From Guptibacillus hwajinpoensis (GTDB lineage: Bacteria > Bacillota > Bacilli > Bacillales > Bacillaceae_O), in assembly GCA_016841765.1 (NCBI GenBank), contig JAENYN010000011.1:1-64000 (forward strand): a stretch of 64,000 nucleotides of DNA, read 5' to 3'. Of this stretch, positions 16,467 through 25,238 are shown in pieces. Each line of letters starts with the position of its first letter. The stretch's first letter is position 1. A program made the position numbers and the translations under genes. The notes beneath the pieces were generated by a model. It was given only the letters and a program-made list of their open reading frames with translations. It was not told the origin of the DNA and made no database searches.

Positions 16467-19400
16467 ATGCGAAAGAAAACGCCACCTTTTTTGCAGAAAC
16501 TCAAGTATCTGGGTAAAACGCAAGAGGAAACCGACCACAGTGAAATGTCACCCAAACCCCGCAAAAATACCGAGCAATATTACCGGCAGCGCTGGCAGCA
16601 TGACAAAGTCGTCCGCTCCACTCATGGCGTGAACTGCACCGGTTCATGCAGCTGGAAAATCCATGTCAAGGACGGCATCATAACCTGGGAAACACAGCAG
16701 ACGGATTATCCGACGACAGGACCCAATATGCCGGAATATGAACCGCGCGGCTGTCCCCGCGGTGCAAGTTTTTCCTGGTACACATACAGTCCGCATCGCG
16801 TCCGCTACCCCTACATAAGAAGTTCTTTACTTAAAATTTGGCGAGACGCCGCAGCCAAAACGGATGATCCTGTTCAAGCGTGGGCATCGATTGCTGAAGA
16901 TGAAACGTTATCTTCACAATACAAACAGGCCCGCGGAAAAGGCGGATTCGTCCGTGCCGAATGGGATGAAATCGAAACCATTATCTCCGCACAGCTTATT
17001 TATACCATTAACACTCATGGCCCTGACCGTATTTTCGGCTTTTCCCCGATTCCGGCCATGTCGATGGTCAGTTATGCAGGCGGCGGCCGGTTCCTGAATT
17101 TAATCGGCGGCGTTTTGCTGAGCTTCTACGACTGGTATGCCGACCTTCCGCCAGCATCCCCGCAGGTATGGGGTGAACAGACAGATGTGCCGGAAAGCGC
17201 CGACTGGTACAATTCCAGTTACTTGCTTGTATGGGGTTCTAACCTGCCGCAGACACGCACCCCTGATTCCCACTTCATGGTTGAGGCGCGTTATAAAGGA
17301 ACAAAGGTGGTTGCCGTCAGTCCAGACTATGCTGAATTCGTCAAATTTGCAGATGACTGGCTGCCGGTCCAGGCTGGAATGGACGGTGCACTGGCAATGG
17401 CGATGACCCATGTCATTCTCCAGGAGTTTTATATCGACCGCCATGTCCCATACTTCGACAACTATGCGAAAACTTACACAGACCTTCCTTATTTGATTAC
17501 ATTAAAAGAGACAAAACACGGTTTGAAATCCGATCGCTTTTTGCGGGCGAGCGACCTGTCGATCGAAACCGAAAAAGCCGAATGGAAAACGATTGTTTTT
17601 GATGAAGAAACTGGCCAATTCGCTGTTCCAAACGGTTCCATCGGCCATCGCTGGGATGGCGAAAAGAACTGGAACCTTTTGAAAGCGGATAAAGTCAACA
17701 ATCTGGATGCAATTTCGCCTGCCTTATCGATGCAAAGTCATAAAGATGCTATCGAACAGGTATGCATTGCTGAATTTGATTCAGACGACAATCGTGTCAT
17801 AAAACGGAATATTCCCGTCAAGAAGGTGGAGACGGGTGAGGGAGAGGTTTACGTCACGACTGTGTTTGACATAATGTGTGCACAGATGGGGGTGAACAGG
17901 GGATTGGATGGCAGCACTCCGGCTCAGGCCGGCTACGAAGAAGACCGTCCATATACACCAAAGTGGCAAGAGAAATATACCGGCATCAACCCCCAACTTG
18001 TCGCCCAAATCGCGAGGGAATTTGCCCAGAATGCGATCGACAGCAAAGGGCGTTCCATGATCATTATGGGTTCTGGCATCAACCATTGGTATCATTCCGA
18101 TACCATTTACCGTGCTGTTTTGAACCTGGTGCTCCTTACAGGTTCCCAGGGGGTGAACGGTGGCGGCTGGGCCCATTATGTCGGCCAGGAAAAAGTCAGG
18201 CCGCTTGAAGGTTGGCAAACAGTGGCAATGGCGAGGGACTGGGGCGGACCGCCGCGTCTCCAAAACGGCACTTCATTCTTTTATTTCGCTACTGAACAGT
18301 GGAAATACGAGGAACAAAAAACACGTGATCTCGCATCGCCGCTTGTTGAAAAAACGAAATATCAAAATCTGGCCGATTACAATGTGCTGGCAGCAAGGCT
18401 GGGATGGCTCCCTTCGTATCCGCAATTCAACAAGAATCCAATCAGCATGTATGACCAAAACAGTTCCACCGAAGAAAATGTAAATGAAGCGGTGGATTCC
18501 ATTCAGAACCAAAACATGAATTTTGCGATTGAATCACCAAACGATCCCGTCAATTTTCCGCGGACGATGTTCGTCTGGCGGGCCAACTTGCTGGGCAGTT
18601 CGGCGAAAGGGCACGAGTATTTCCTGAAGCATCTGCTCGGCACGCACGGCCATAATTTGAGCGAAGAAAATGAATCGCTGGAAACGACGGAACTAAATCT
18701 GGATATTCCGTCAGCAACCGGAAAGCTGGATTTGCTCATCAATCTTGATTTCCGCATGTCGGGGACAGGGCTTTATTCCGATATTGTCCTGCCGGCAGCA
18801 ACATGGTATGAAAAGCACGATATCAGCTCGACGGACATGCATCCATTTGTCCACCCATTCAATCCGGCCATTACACCGCCATGGGAAAGCCGTTCCGATT
18901 GGGATATCTTCAAGAAACTTGCAAAGCGCTTTTCGGCAATGGCAGCCGATCATTTTCCGGACGTTGTCCATGATACGGTCTCAGGTCCGCTGCTGCACGA
19001 TTCCACCGATGAAATCGCCCAGACATTCGGGCAGGTTCCGGACTGGAAAGCGGACGGAACCCGACCGGTGCCGGGCATGAATTTCCCAAGGCTCACCGTC
19101 GTGGAGCGTGAGTATGCAAAAGTATATGACAAATTCATCTCGCTCGGGCCGAAAATCAAAGACTCGATTGGCGCAAAAGGGATGGCGTGGAAAGCTGATG
19201 AGGAATATGCGAAGCTGCTTGATATGCTTGGGCCTTCCAGGCAGTCAGCCTTTTATAAAGATTGCCCAAGCTTATACAAGGATATCAATGTCGCCGAGAC
19301 GATCCTGACCCTGTCGAGCACAACGAATGGTTCGCTCGCAATGAAAGCATGGAAAACGCTTGAGGAAAAAACAGGACAATCCTTGCAGGACCTGGCCGAA

Positions 19401-20153
19401 GAACGGGCAGAGGAACATCTTTCTTTTGCAGAAATAACGGCCCAGCCTCAAAAAGTCATTTCGTCTCCCGTTTACAGCGGCACAGAGACCGGCAACCGCC
19501 GCTATTCACCGTTCACGACCAATGTGGAACGGATGATTCCATGGCGGACGCTGACAGGCAGGCAGAGTTTTTACTTGGATCACCAGACAATGCTTGAATT
19601 CGGAGAGGAACTCCCAACCTTCAGGCCGCCGTTGAAAAAGGCAGCTTTTTATACAAATGACAACAGGCCGGATAGCCATGAAAAAGAAATAACGCTCAGA
19701 TATTTGACGCCGCATTTCAAGTGGTCCTATCACAGCACGTATGGCGACACACTGCCAATGCTTACGCTGTTCAGAGGCGGCCCGCATGTCTGGCTGAATA
19801 ATCTTGATGCCGATGAGGTCGGCATCAAGGATAATGACTGGCTTGAAATGTACAACCGCAATGGCGTCGTCGTCGCAAGAGCGGTGACGAGCCACCGGCT
19901 GCCTCGCGGTGTTGTCTTCATGTATCACGTCCAGGACCGGCTTATCAACGTGCCTGGCTCAAAAATCACGAAAGACCGCGGCGGCACTTTCAACAGCCCT
20001 ACCAGGATTCATATTAAACCGACACAGATGATCGGCGGCTATGCCCAGCTCAGTTACGGGTTCAATTACTACGGACCGACCGGAAACCAGCGTGACGAAC
20101 AGGTTCAAATCAGGAGAATGGATCGAAGCGAGGTGGATTGGCTTGAAGATTAA
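16467..20153 (+). CDS. narG: Respiratory nitrate reductase alpha subunit
   Basis: A 1228-residue molybdo-bis(MGD) catalytic subunit reducing nitrate to nitrite on the cytoplasmic side. The FS0 cluster ligands are visible: HGVNCTGSCSW (His53, Cys57, Cys61) and EPRGCPRGAS (Cys96). YDWYADLPPASPQ carries the aspartate that ligates molybdenum in NarG. The ATG at 16467 is preceded by GAGGAG at eight bases; an ATG 18 bases upstream overlaps that site. narH overlaps its end by 11 bp. First gene of narGHJI. Confidence 0.97.
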   Translation: MRKKTPPFLQKLKYLGKTQEETDHSEMSPKPRKNTEQYYRQRWQHDKVVRSTHGVNCTGSCSWKIHVKDGIITWETQQTDYPTTGPNMPEYEPRGCPRGASFSWYTYSPHRVRYPYIRSSLLKIWRDAAAKTDDPVQAWASIAEDETLSSQYKQARGKGGFVRAEWDEIETIISAQLIYTINTHGPDRIFGFSPIPAMSMVSYAGGGRFLNLIGGVLLSFYDWYADLPPASPQVWGEQTDVPESADWYNSSYLLVWGSNLPQTRTPDSHFMVEARYKGTKVVAVSPDYAEFVKFADDWLPVQAGMDGALAMAMTHVILQEFYIDRHVPYFDNYAKTYTDLPYLITLKETKHGLKSDRFLRASDLSIETEKAEWKTIVFDEETGQFAVPNGSIGHRWDGEKNWNLLKADKVNNLDAISPALSMQSHKDAIEQVCIAEFDSDDNRVIKRNIPVKKVETGEGEVYVTTVFDIMCAQMGVNRGLDGSTPAQAGYEEDRPYTPKWQEKYTGINPQLVAQIAREFAQNAIDSKGRSMIIMGSGINHWYHSDTIYRAVLNLVLLTGSQGVNGGGWAHYVGQEKVRPLEGWQTVAMARDWGGPPRLQNGTSFFYFATEQWKYEEQKTRDLASPLVEKTKYQNLADYNVLAARLGWLPSYPQFNKNPISMYDQNSSTEENVNEAVDSIQNQNMNFAIESPNDPVNFPRTMFVWRANLLGSSAKGHEYFLKHLLGTHGHNLSEENESLETTELNLDIPSATGKLDLLINLDFRMSGTGLYSDIVLPAATWYEKHDISSTDMHPFVHPFNPAITPPWESRSDWDIFKKLAKRFSAMAADHFPDVVHDTVSGPLLHDSTDEIAQTFGQVPDWKADGTRPVPGMNFPRLTVVEREYAKVYDKFISLGPKIKDSIGAKGMAWKADEEYAKLLDMLGPSRQSAFYKDCPSLYKDINVAETILTLSSTTNGSLAMKAWKTLEEKTGQSLQDLAEERAEEHLSFAEITAQPQKVISSPVYSGTETGNRRYSPFTTNVERMIPWRTLTGRQSFYLDHQTMLEFGEELPTFRPPLKKAAFYTNDNRPDSHEKEITLRYLTPHFKWSYHSTYGDTLPMLTLFRGGPHVWLNNLDADEVGIKDNDWLEMYNRNGVVVARAVTSHRLPRGVVFMYHVQDRLINVPGSKITKDRGGTFNSPTRIHIKPTQMIGGYAQLSYGFNYYGPTGNQRDEQVQIRRMDRSEVDWLED

Positions 20154-21690
20154 AGCTCAATTTGGAATGGTGATGAATCTTGATAAATGCATCGGCTGCC
20201 ATACGTGCAGCGTAACGTGCAACAATACATGGACCAACAGGCCCGGTGCGGAGTATATGTGGTGGAATAATGTCGAGACAAAACCGGGTATCGGCTATCC
20301 GAAGGAATGGGAGAACCAGGAGCAGAATAAAGGCGGCTGGGAAATGCGCAACGGCAAGCTTTCTCTGAAAGCGGGCGGCAAAGCGAGCAAGCTGCTGAAT
20401 ATTTTTTTCAATCCGAACATGCTTGACATGGATGAATACTATGAGCCGTGGACATATGAATACGATAACCTGGTCAACAGTCCCGAAAGGAAGCATCAAC
20501 CGGTAGCCCGTCCGAAATCACAGCTGACGGGGGAATACATGGAAATCCTCTGGGGCCCGAACTGGGAAGATGATCTTGCCGGTGTCCATGAAACAGGAAA
20601 GCGCGACCCGAATATGCAGGGTATCGATGAGAAAGTGAAGTTTGAATTCGAGCAGGCATTTATGATGTACTTGCCACGCATATGTGAACATTGTGTCAAT
20701 CCGTCATGTGTTTCCTCCTGTCCGTCAGGCGCAATGTACAAACGCGAAGAAGACGGCATTGTACTTGTCGACCAGGATGCATGCCGGAGCTGGCGTTATT
20801 GCATGTCAGGGTGCCCGTATAAAAAAGTCTATTTCAACTGGCAAACGAATAAAGCCGAAAAATGTACATTCTGTTTCCCGAAAATCGAAAATGGCGATCC
20901 GACGATCTGCTCGGAAACATGTGTGGGCCGGATACGCTATATCGGTATCGTCCTATACGATGCGGACCGGGTGAAAGAAGCGGCATCTGTTCCGAATGAT
21001 CAGGATCTTTATGAAGCACAGCTCGATTTGATACTGGATCCAAACGACCCGGAAGTCATTGCCCAGGCGAAAAAAGACGGCATCCCGGAAGATTGGATTG
21101 AAGCGGCCCAGGAATCTCCGGTGTACAAGCTTGCCTGTGAACAGAAGATCGCACTTCCACTCCATCCGGAATACCGGACACTGCCGATGGTCTGGTATAT
21201 CCCGCCGTTAAGCCCGATTGTCGATGCATTCAACGGCCATTTCAACGATCTTGATCCGTCTGTCGTTTTTCCGGCAATTGACCAGTTCAGGATTCCGATT
21301 GAATACCTTGCAAACCTGATGACAGCCGGGGACACGGAAGTGGTATCAAACGTGCTCAAAAAACTGGTTGCCATGCGGACATATATGCGCAGCATCGACC
21401 TTGGCAAAGAACCGGATACAAGGCTCATAGACGAAGTCGGCATCTCCGAACAGATGGCGCGTGACATGTATGAATTATCAGCGATTGCCAAATACGGTGA
21501 CCGTTATGTCATTCCAAAAGCGCACCGTGAACAGGCTGAAGATATGTTCAACCATCAGGGCAGCGCAGGCTTTGAATTCATGGAAGGCTGTGAATCATGT
21601 GCCGTAAACGGTGAATGGCGAGACCCGTATGAATACAGTGAATCTTATTGGAGTGATGTGACAGGAGGTGCGAAGGATGGAAGACAGTAG
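20143..21690 (+). CDS. narH: Respiratory nitrate reductase beta subunit
   Basis: A 515-residue electron-transfer subunit with four Cys clusters: CIGCHTCSVTC, CEHCVNPSCVSSCP, CRSWRYCMSGCP and CTFCFPKIENGDPTICSETC. The tryptophan in the third group is the standard NarH change that gives a [3Fe-4S] centre. The start is the TTG at 20143 inside the narG 3' end: AGGTGG lies six bases upstream and the product then begins MKIKAQFGMVMNLDKC, as in B. subtilis NarH. It passes electrons from NarI haem to NarG. Confidence 0.96.
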   Translation: MKIKAQFGMVMNLDKCIGCHTCSVTCNNTWTNRPGAEYMWWNNVETKPGIGYPKEWENQEQNKGGWEMRNGKLSLKAGGKASKLLNIFFNPNMLDMDEYYEPWTYEYDNLVNSPERKHQPVARPKSQLTGEYMEILWGPNWEDDLAGVHETGKRDPNMQGIDEKVKFEFEQAFMMYLPRICEHCVNPSCVSSCPSGAMYKREEDGIVLVDQDACRSWRYCMSGCPYKKVYFNWQTNKAEKCTFCFPKIENGDPTICSETCVGRIRYIGIVLYDADRVKEAASVPNDQDLYEAQLDLILDPNDPEVIAQAKKDGIPEDWIEAAQESPVYKLACEQKIALPLHPEYRTLPMVWYIPPLSPIVDAFNGHFNDLDPSVVFPAIDQFRIPIEYLANLMTAGDTEVVSNVLKKLVAMRTYMRSIDLGKEPDTRLIDEVGISEQMARDMYELSAIAKYGDRYVIPKAHREQAEDMFNHQGSAGFEFMEGCESCAVNGEWRDPYEYSESYWSDVTGGAKDGRQ

Positions 21691-22213
21691 GAATATTTTA
21701 AAGCTTTGCTCTTTGTTCCTCCGTTACCCGGAAGAAGACTGGCACAGGAATGATGAAGTTGACGGGTTCATAGCCGGGCTTCCGGACAGTCCGGTAAAAG
21801 AGAATATCGAAGCCTTTTGGGATTATGCGGTTTCAGTCCCCTGGATGGAATTCAGCCAAAATTATGTAAAGCAGTTCGATTTTAGCCAGGACTGCTCCTT
21901 ATATCTCACATATGGCGTGTTTGGCGATAAGCGTGAGCGTGGACTCGGATTCGTGAAATTGAAAATGGAATTTGCGAAAGCGGGATTTTATATAAAAGAC
22001 GGCGAACTGCCGGACTATCTGCCCCTGATTCTAGAATTCATGTCAGAAACGGATGAGAGCTTTATCCAGAAACTTTATTATATTCATAAAAAAGCGATGG
22101 ATGAGCTTTACGGACAGCTGCGGGATCAGAATTCCCCTTATTCGTTTTTGCTTGCAGCCGCTTTAGAGACTTTGGATGCGATCACGCCAGACCGCAAGGC
22201 TAATACGGTATGA
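21677..22213 (+). CDS. narJ: Nitrate reductase chaperone (delta subunit)
   Basis: A 178-residue TorD/NarJ-type helical chaperone (LCSLFLRYPEEDWHRND; YVKQFDFSQDCSLYLTYGVFGDKRERG; ELPDYLPLILEFM). It helps insert the molybdenum cofactor into NarG and holds the complex before membrane attachment. The ATG at 21677 has AGGAGGTG six bases upstream and overlaps the narH 3' end by 14 bp. It is not part of the final enzyme. Confidence 0.94.
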   Translation: MEDSRNILKLCSLFLRYPEEDWHRNDEVDGFIAGLPDSPVKENIEAFWDYAVSVPWMEFSQNYVKQFDFSQDCSLYLTYGVFGDKRERGLGFVKLKMEFAKAGFYIKDGELPDYLPLILEFMSETDESFIQKLYYIHKKAMDELYGQLRDQNSPYSFLLAAALETLDAITPDRKANTV

Positions 22214-22228
22214 AAGGATTGAATCCGC

Positions 22229-22936
22229 ATGACACCAATTGATTTCCTGTTATGGGTTGCTTATCCTTATATCACGTTGACAATTTTTGTTGTCGGACAT
22301 ATTTACCGGTACAATTATGACCAGTTCGGATGGTCTGCGCAGTCAAGCCAGTTTTTGAAATCGGATTCGCTCTTACGGTGGGGAAGCATTTTATTTCACT
22401 TTGGCGTCATCTTCGTGTTTTTTGGGCATGTCGGTGGCATACTCGTGCCGAAAGCTTTTTATCCGATGGTTGGAATCTCGGAGGAAATGTACCATTTCGG
22501 CGCTGTATGGTTCGGCGGCCTGGCCGGTGCCGCAATGGTGGTTGGCGGGGCGCTTCTTACCATTCGCAGGCTCAAGAACAAACGGGTAAATGAAGCAGGT
22601 TCACGGAAGGATTTATGGGTCCTATTGCTGATCGGGATTGTGACTGTGGTCGGATTCACGAATACAGCCTGGTATACCGCTTCCGGCGGGGAGTTCGATT
22701 ACCGGGATACGATTGGTCCATGGTTCCGCGGCATTCTGACGTTCAGGCCGATGCCGGAAATGCTTGCAACGGCTCCGTGGGGATTCCAGGCCCATGTATT
22801 TGCAGCTTTTACTCTTTTCGCGGTTTGGCCGTTTACAAGGCTTGTTCATGTTTGGAGCCTGCCCCTTGAATACATTTCCAGAAAGTATGTCATTTATCGG
22901 CGGGCAAACCCGGTAAAATCGAAAAAAGTGCAGTGA
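22229..22936 (+). CDS. narI: Respiratory nitrate reductase gamma subunit (cytochrome b)
   Basis: A 235-residue membrane protein with five hydrophobic segments. Haem-ligand histidines are expected in LFHFGVIFVFFGHVGG and in the C-terminal HVFAAFTLFAVWPFTRLVHVWSLP. It oxidises menaquinol, anchors NarGH to the membrane and passes electrons to the NarH clusters. It starts 16 bp after narJ in the same operon. Confidence 0.95.
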   Translation: MTPIDFLLWVAYPYITLTIFVVGHIYRYNYDQFGWSAQSSQFLKSDSLLRWGSILFHFGVIFVFFGHVGGILVPKAFYPMVGISEEMYHFGAVWFGGLAGAAMVVGGALLTIRRLKNKRVNEAGSRKDLWVLLLIGIVTVVGFTNTAWYTASGGEFDYRDTIGPWFRGILTFRPMPEMLATAPWGFQAHVFAAFTLFAVWPFTRLVHVWSLPLEYISRKYVIYRRANPVKSKKVQ

Positions 22937-22977
22937 AGGAACATTAAGTGTTAACAAGAAGATAAAGGAATGATTTC

Positions 22978-23394
22978 ATGTCAGGACCTGCATTGCGACA
23001 GCTGGATCAACACCGGTCCATTCATGAGGCGGCATATGGACAGGTGGAAGAGATGACCGATGTGCTGAAAAAGCTTTATCAGGACGGCCGAGAAAAAGAA
23101 GCCGCCCAGGCTGAAGTGATTTTGATTGAACACTGGGAGGATCATATCCTTACCCATGCAGAATCGGAAGAAGAAGGGCTTTACGAGGAAATGAGACAAA
23201 AGAAGCCGGAATTGACCGATACGATTACCGGTTTGAAACGGGATCATGATTTGCTTAGAAAAATCATTGCTGACATCAAAGGATTGCTTGATGACGAAAC
23301 CGCAATTCAAAAACGGCTGGCGATGTACGACAGCTTGCTGGTCGTCAACTGGCATCACAGCCGTGATGAGGAACGTTATTTACTGGATGGCTGA
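22978..23394 (+). CDS. Hemerythrin-like (HHE) domain protein
   Basis: A 138-residue helical protein with the His/Glu pattern of a four-helix hemerythrin domain: QHRSIHEAAYG, EHWEDHILTHAESEEEGLYEE, KRDHDLLRKI and NWHHSRDEERYLL. Such domains carry a diiron centre that binds O2 or NO, or helps repair Fe-S damage. It lies 41 bp after narI on the same strand and before the first terminator, so it is likely co-transcribed with narGHJI. Protection against NO made during nitrate respiration is a reasonable inference. Confidence 0.82.
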   Translation: MSGPALRQLDQHRSIHEAAYGQVEEMTDVLKKLYQDGREKEAAQAEVILIEHWEDHILTHAESEEEGLYEEMRQKKPELTDTITGLKRDHDLLRKIIADIKGLLDDETAIQKRLAMYDSLLVVNWHHSRDEERYLLDG

Positions 23395-23404
23395 TACAGA
23401 AAGG

Positions 23405-23438
23405 GGCGCTTCGCCGAATGCGGAGCGCCTCTTTTTTT
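23405..23438 (+). terminator. Terminator of the nar operon
   Basis: Stem GGCGCT ... AGCGCC with inner CGC/GCG pairing, followed by seven T. Placed between the convergent hemerythrin and narK genes. Confidence 0.88.
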
Positions 23439-24940
23439 CAGGACTGGGAGTAATTATCCAATTCTGAGAACATTCCTACATAGCCTGTAATTGGCTGGTT
23501 CTTTTCATTTATTGGACTGATCGTCAGCCTTTCCAGAAGTAAATCTCCGTTCCTTTTCCGGTTCCAAATTTCACCTTTCCAGAAGCCGTCGCGCTCCAGA
23601 TCATCCCACATCTGCCGGTAAAATTGATCATCATGTTTACCGGATTTCAAGATGCTGGGTGTATTGCCGACTGCTTCACTTTCCTCAAAGCCCGTCTTCC
23701 TTGTAAAAGCGGGATTCACGTATTGGATGACGCCGTTTTGATCCGTAATCATTATTCCTTCCACCGTATGTTTCATTGCAGAATAACTCATTTGCAGTTT
23801 ATCGGTGAAATACATCCAGGTGACGATAATCAGACTGGCCAGGGCGAACTGTGAAAGAGCCATAAATCCGATCGCATAATGGCCGGTCAACCCGTAAACC
23901 GTACTCAGGACAAGCGGAGGAAAGAATCCCCCGAGCCCGCCGATTGCCGAGACGATGCCGTTGACGATCCCTGCCTGCCTGGAAAAATAAAACGGAACCA
24001 GCTTGAACACAAGCCCGTTTCCAATACCGGCACATACCGCCACACTGAGGACGCCAACCGTATAAAGCCTGATCGTTGGAGAAAAGGACAGCAGCACTCC
24101 GGACAGCGTCAAGCCTGCAAACACAGCCATCAGCAGCTTGAACGAATCAAATTTATCACCGAGCCAGCCGCCGACAGGGCGCAATAAGGTGGCCAGCACA
24201 ATGAATCCAGCCGTCCGCATGCCGGCATCACTGCTGGACAATTCGAAATTTGTTACGAGAAAGTTTGGCAGATAAATGGTAAAAGCGACAAAAGACCCGA
24301 ATGTAATAAAGTAAAACAGACTCAAAAACCACATCTTTTCATTTGGAAGGACTTCTTTTATTTGCGGAATGACAGGCACTTTCACCTTCCGTTCATGTCG
24401 ATCCCCGATCAGGAAATTAAGAACAATAAAAACAAGCAGCAGTACAAGATAGAGGCGGATTGTATCCTGCCAACCGATTTGAGCGGCAATGAGCGGAGCG
24501 GCAAATGAGGTGACAGCCGTTCCGATGTTGCCGACAGCATAGATGCCGTTGACAAAGCCGTGTCGTTGTTTATCGTAATATTTCGGCAGAGACGTAACAC
24601 CGATCGAAAATATTGCACCACCAAGGCCAAGCAGCAGCCCGCCAAGAACGAGATCCAAAAAAGAATTGGCAAAGCTTAAATAAAATACGGGGAGTGAGAG
24701 GATGATGAAACTGATTGTGAATAAAAGCCGTGCGCCGTATTTATTTGCCCAGTAACCAAGCGGCACGCGGAGAAGCGAGCCCAGTATTACCGGAATTGCT
24801 GTGGCAAAAGCAATCTGATTGGCGCTAAGTTCAATATCTTCCTTGATAAACGGCATGAGAGAAGAAATGATGACCCATACCATGAAACCCGCAAGCAGAC
24901 TGAACGTCTGCAGGCCTAACTGAAGTCCCGGTTTTTGCAA
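23438..24940 (-). CDS. narK: NarK-type nitrate/nitrite transporter with C-terminal PAS domain
   Basis: A 500-residue protein. Residues 1-380 are a 12-helix major facilitator of the NarK type (LGLQTFSLLAGFMVWVIISSL; GNIGTAVTSFAAP; RPVGGWLGDKFDS; GIVNGIVSAIGGLGGFFPP). Residues 385-500 form a complete PAS domain (TVEGIMITDQNGVIQYVNPAF ... GYVGMFSELD) joined through TM12 with no stop or frameshift. No output domain follows. NarK proteins usually end soon after TM12, so this is a fusion. The TTG at 24940 is preferred, with GAAGGTG five bases upstream; a TTG 18 bases earlier overlaps that site. Convergent with narGHJI. Confidence 0.9.
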   Translation of the reverse strand: MQKPGLQLGLQTFSLLAGFMVWVIISSLMPFIKEDIELSANQIAFATAIPVILGSLLRVPLGYWANKYGARLLFTISFIILSLPVFYLSFANSFLDLVLGGLLLGLGGAIFSIGVTSLPKYYDKQRHGFVNGIYAVGNIGTAVTSFAAPLIAAQIGWQDTIRLYLVLLLVFIVLNFLIGDRHERKVKVPVIPQIKEVLPNEKMWFLSLFYFITFGSFVAFTIYLPNFLVTNFELSSSDAGMRTAGFIVLATLLRPVGGWLGDKFDSFKLLMAVFAGLTLSGVLLSFSPTIRLYTVGVLSVAVCAGIGNGLVFKLVPFYFSRQAGIVNGIVSAIGGLGGFFPPLVLSTVYGLTGHYAIGFMALSQFALASLIIVTWMYFTDKLQMSYSAMKHTVEGIMITDQNGVIQYVNPAFTRKTGFEESEAVGNTPSILKSGKHDDQFYRQMWDDLERDGFWKGEIWNRKRNGDLLLERLTISPINEKNQPITGYVGMFSELDNYSQS

Positions 24941-24958
24941 GAAAACACCTTCTTTCAA

Positions 24959-25178
24959 AAAATTTCATTGCCTGCTGCTAAAACGGCATTGTTTTGAGAA
25001 ATTGAAGCTGTTTCATGGAGCAAATTTCTTAAAAGGTTTCACATGCTGAATTCCACAATCAAACGTCTTCACTACTTATACTATTATCTAAAATAGATGG
25101 AATGAAACACATTTTAAGGAAACATTACCCATTTAATAATAGGTTTCCATAAGCGGTTACTTCTTTCCTTTTTTGTAT
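24959..25178. other. Spacer between narK and the potassium transporter gene
   Basis: AT-rich sequence with no credible frame. It should contain the narK promoter (minus strand), but I found no clear Fnr-type palindrome. Confidence 0.4.
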
Positions 25179-25179
25179 T

Positions 25180-25205
25180 AAAAAAACCCGCCGGCAAGCG
25201 GCGGG
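25180..25205 (-). terminator. Terminator after the KtrB-type gene
   Basis: On the minus strand CCCGCCG-CTTGC-CGGCGGG is followed by seven T, 33 nt after the ktrB stop. Confidence 0.9.
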
Positions 25206-25238
25206 TCTGATGGAAGAAAACCAACGCGATACGGACCA

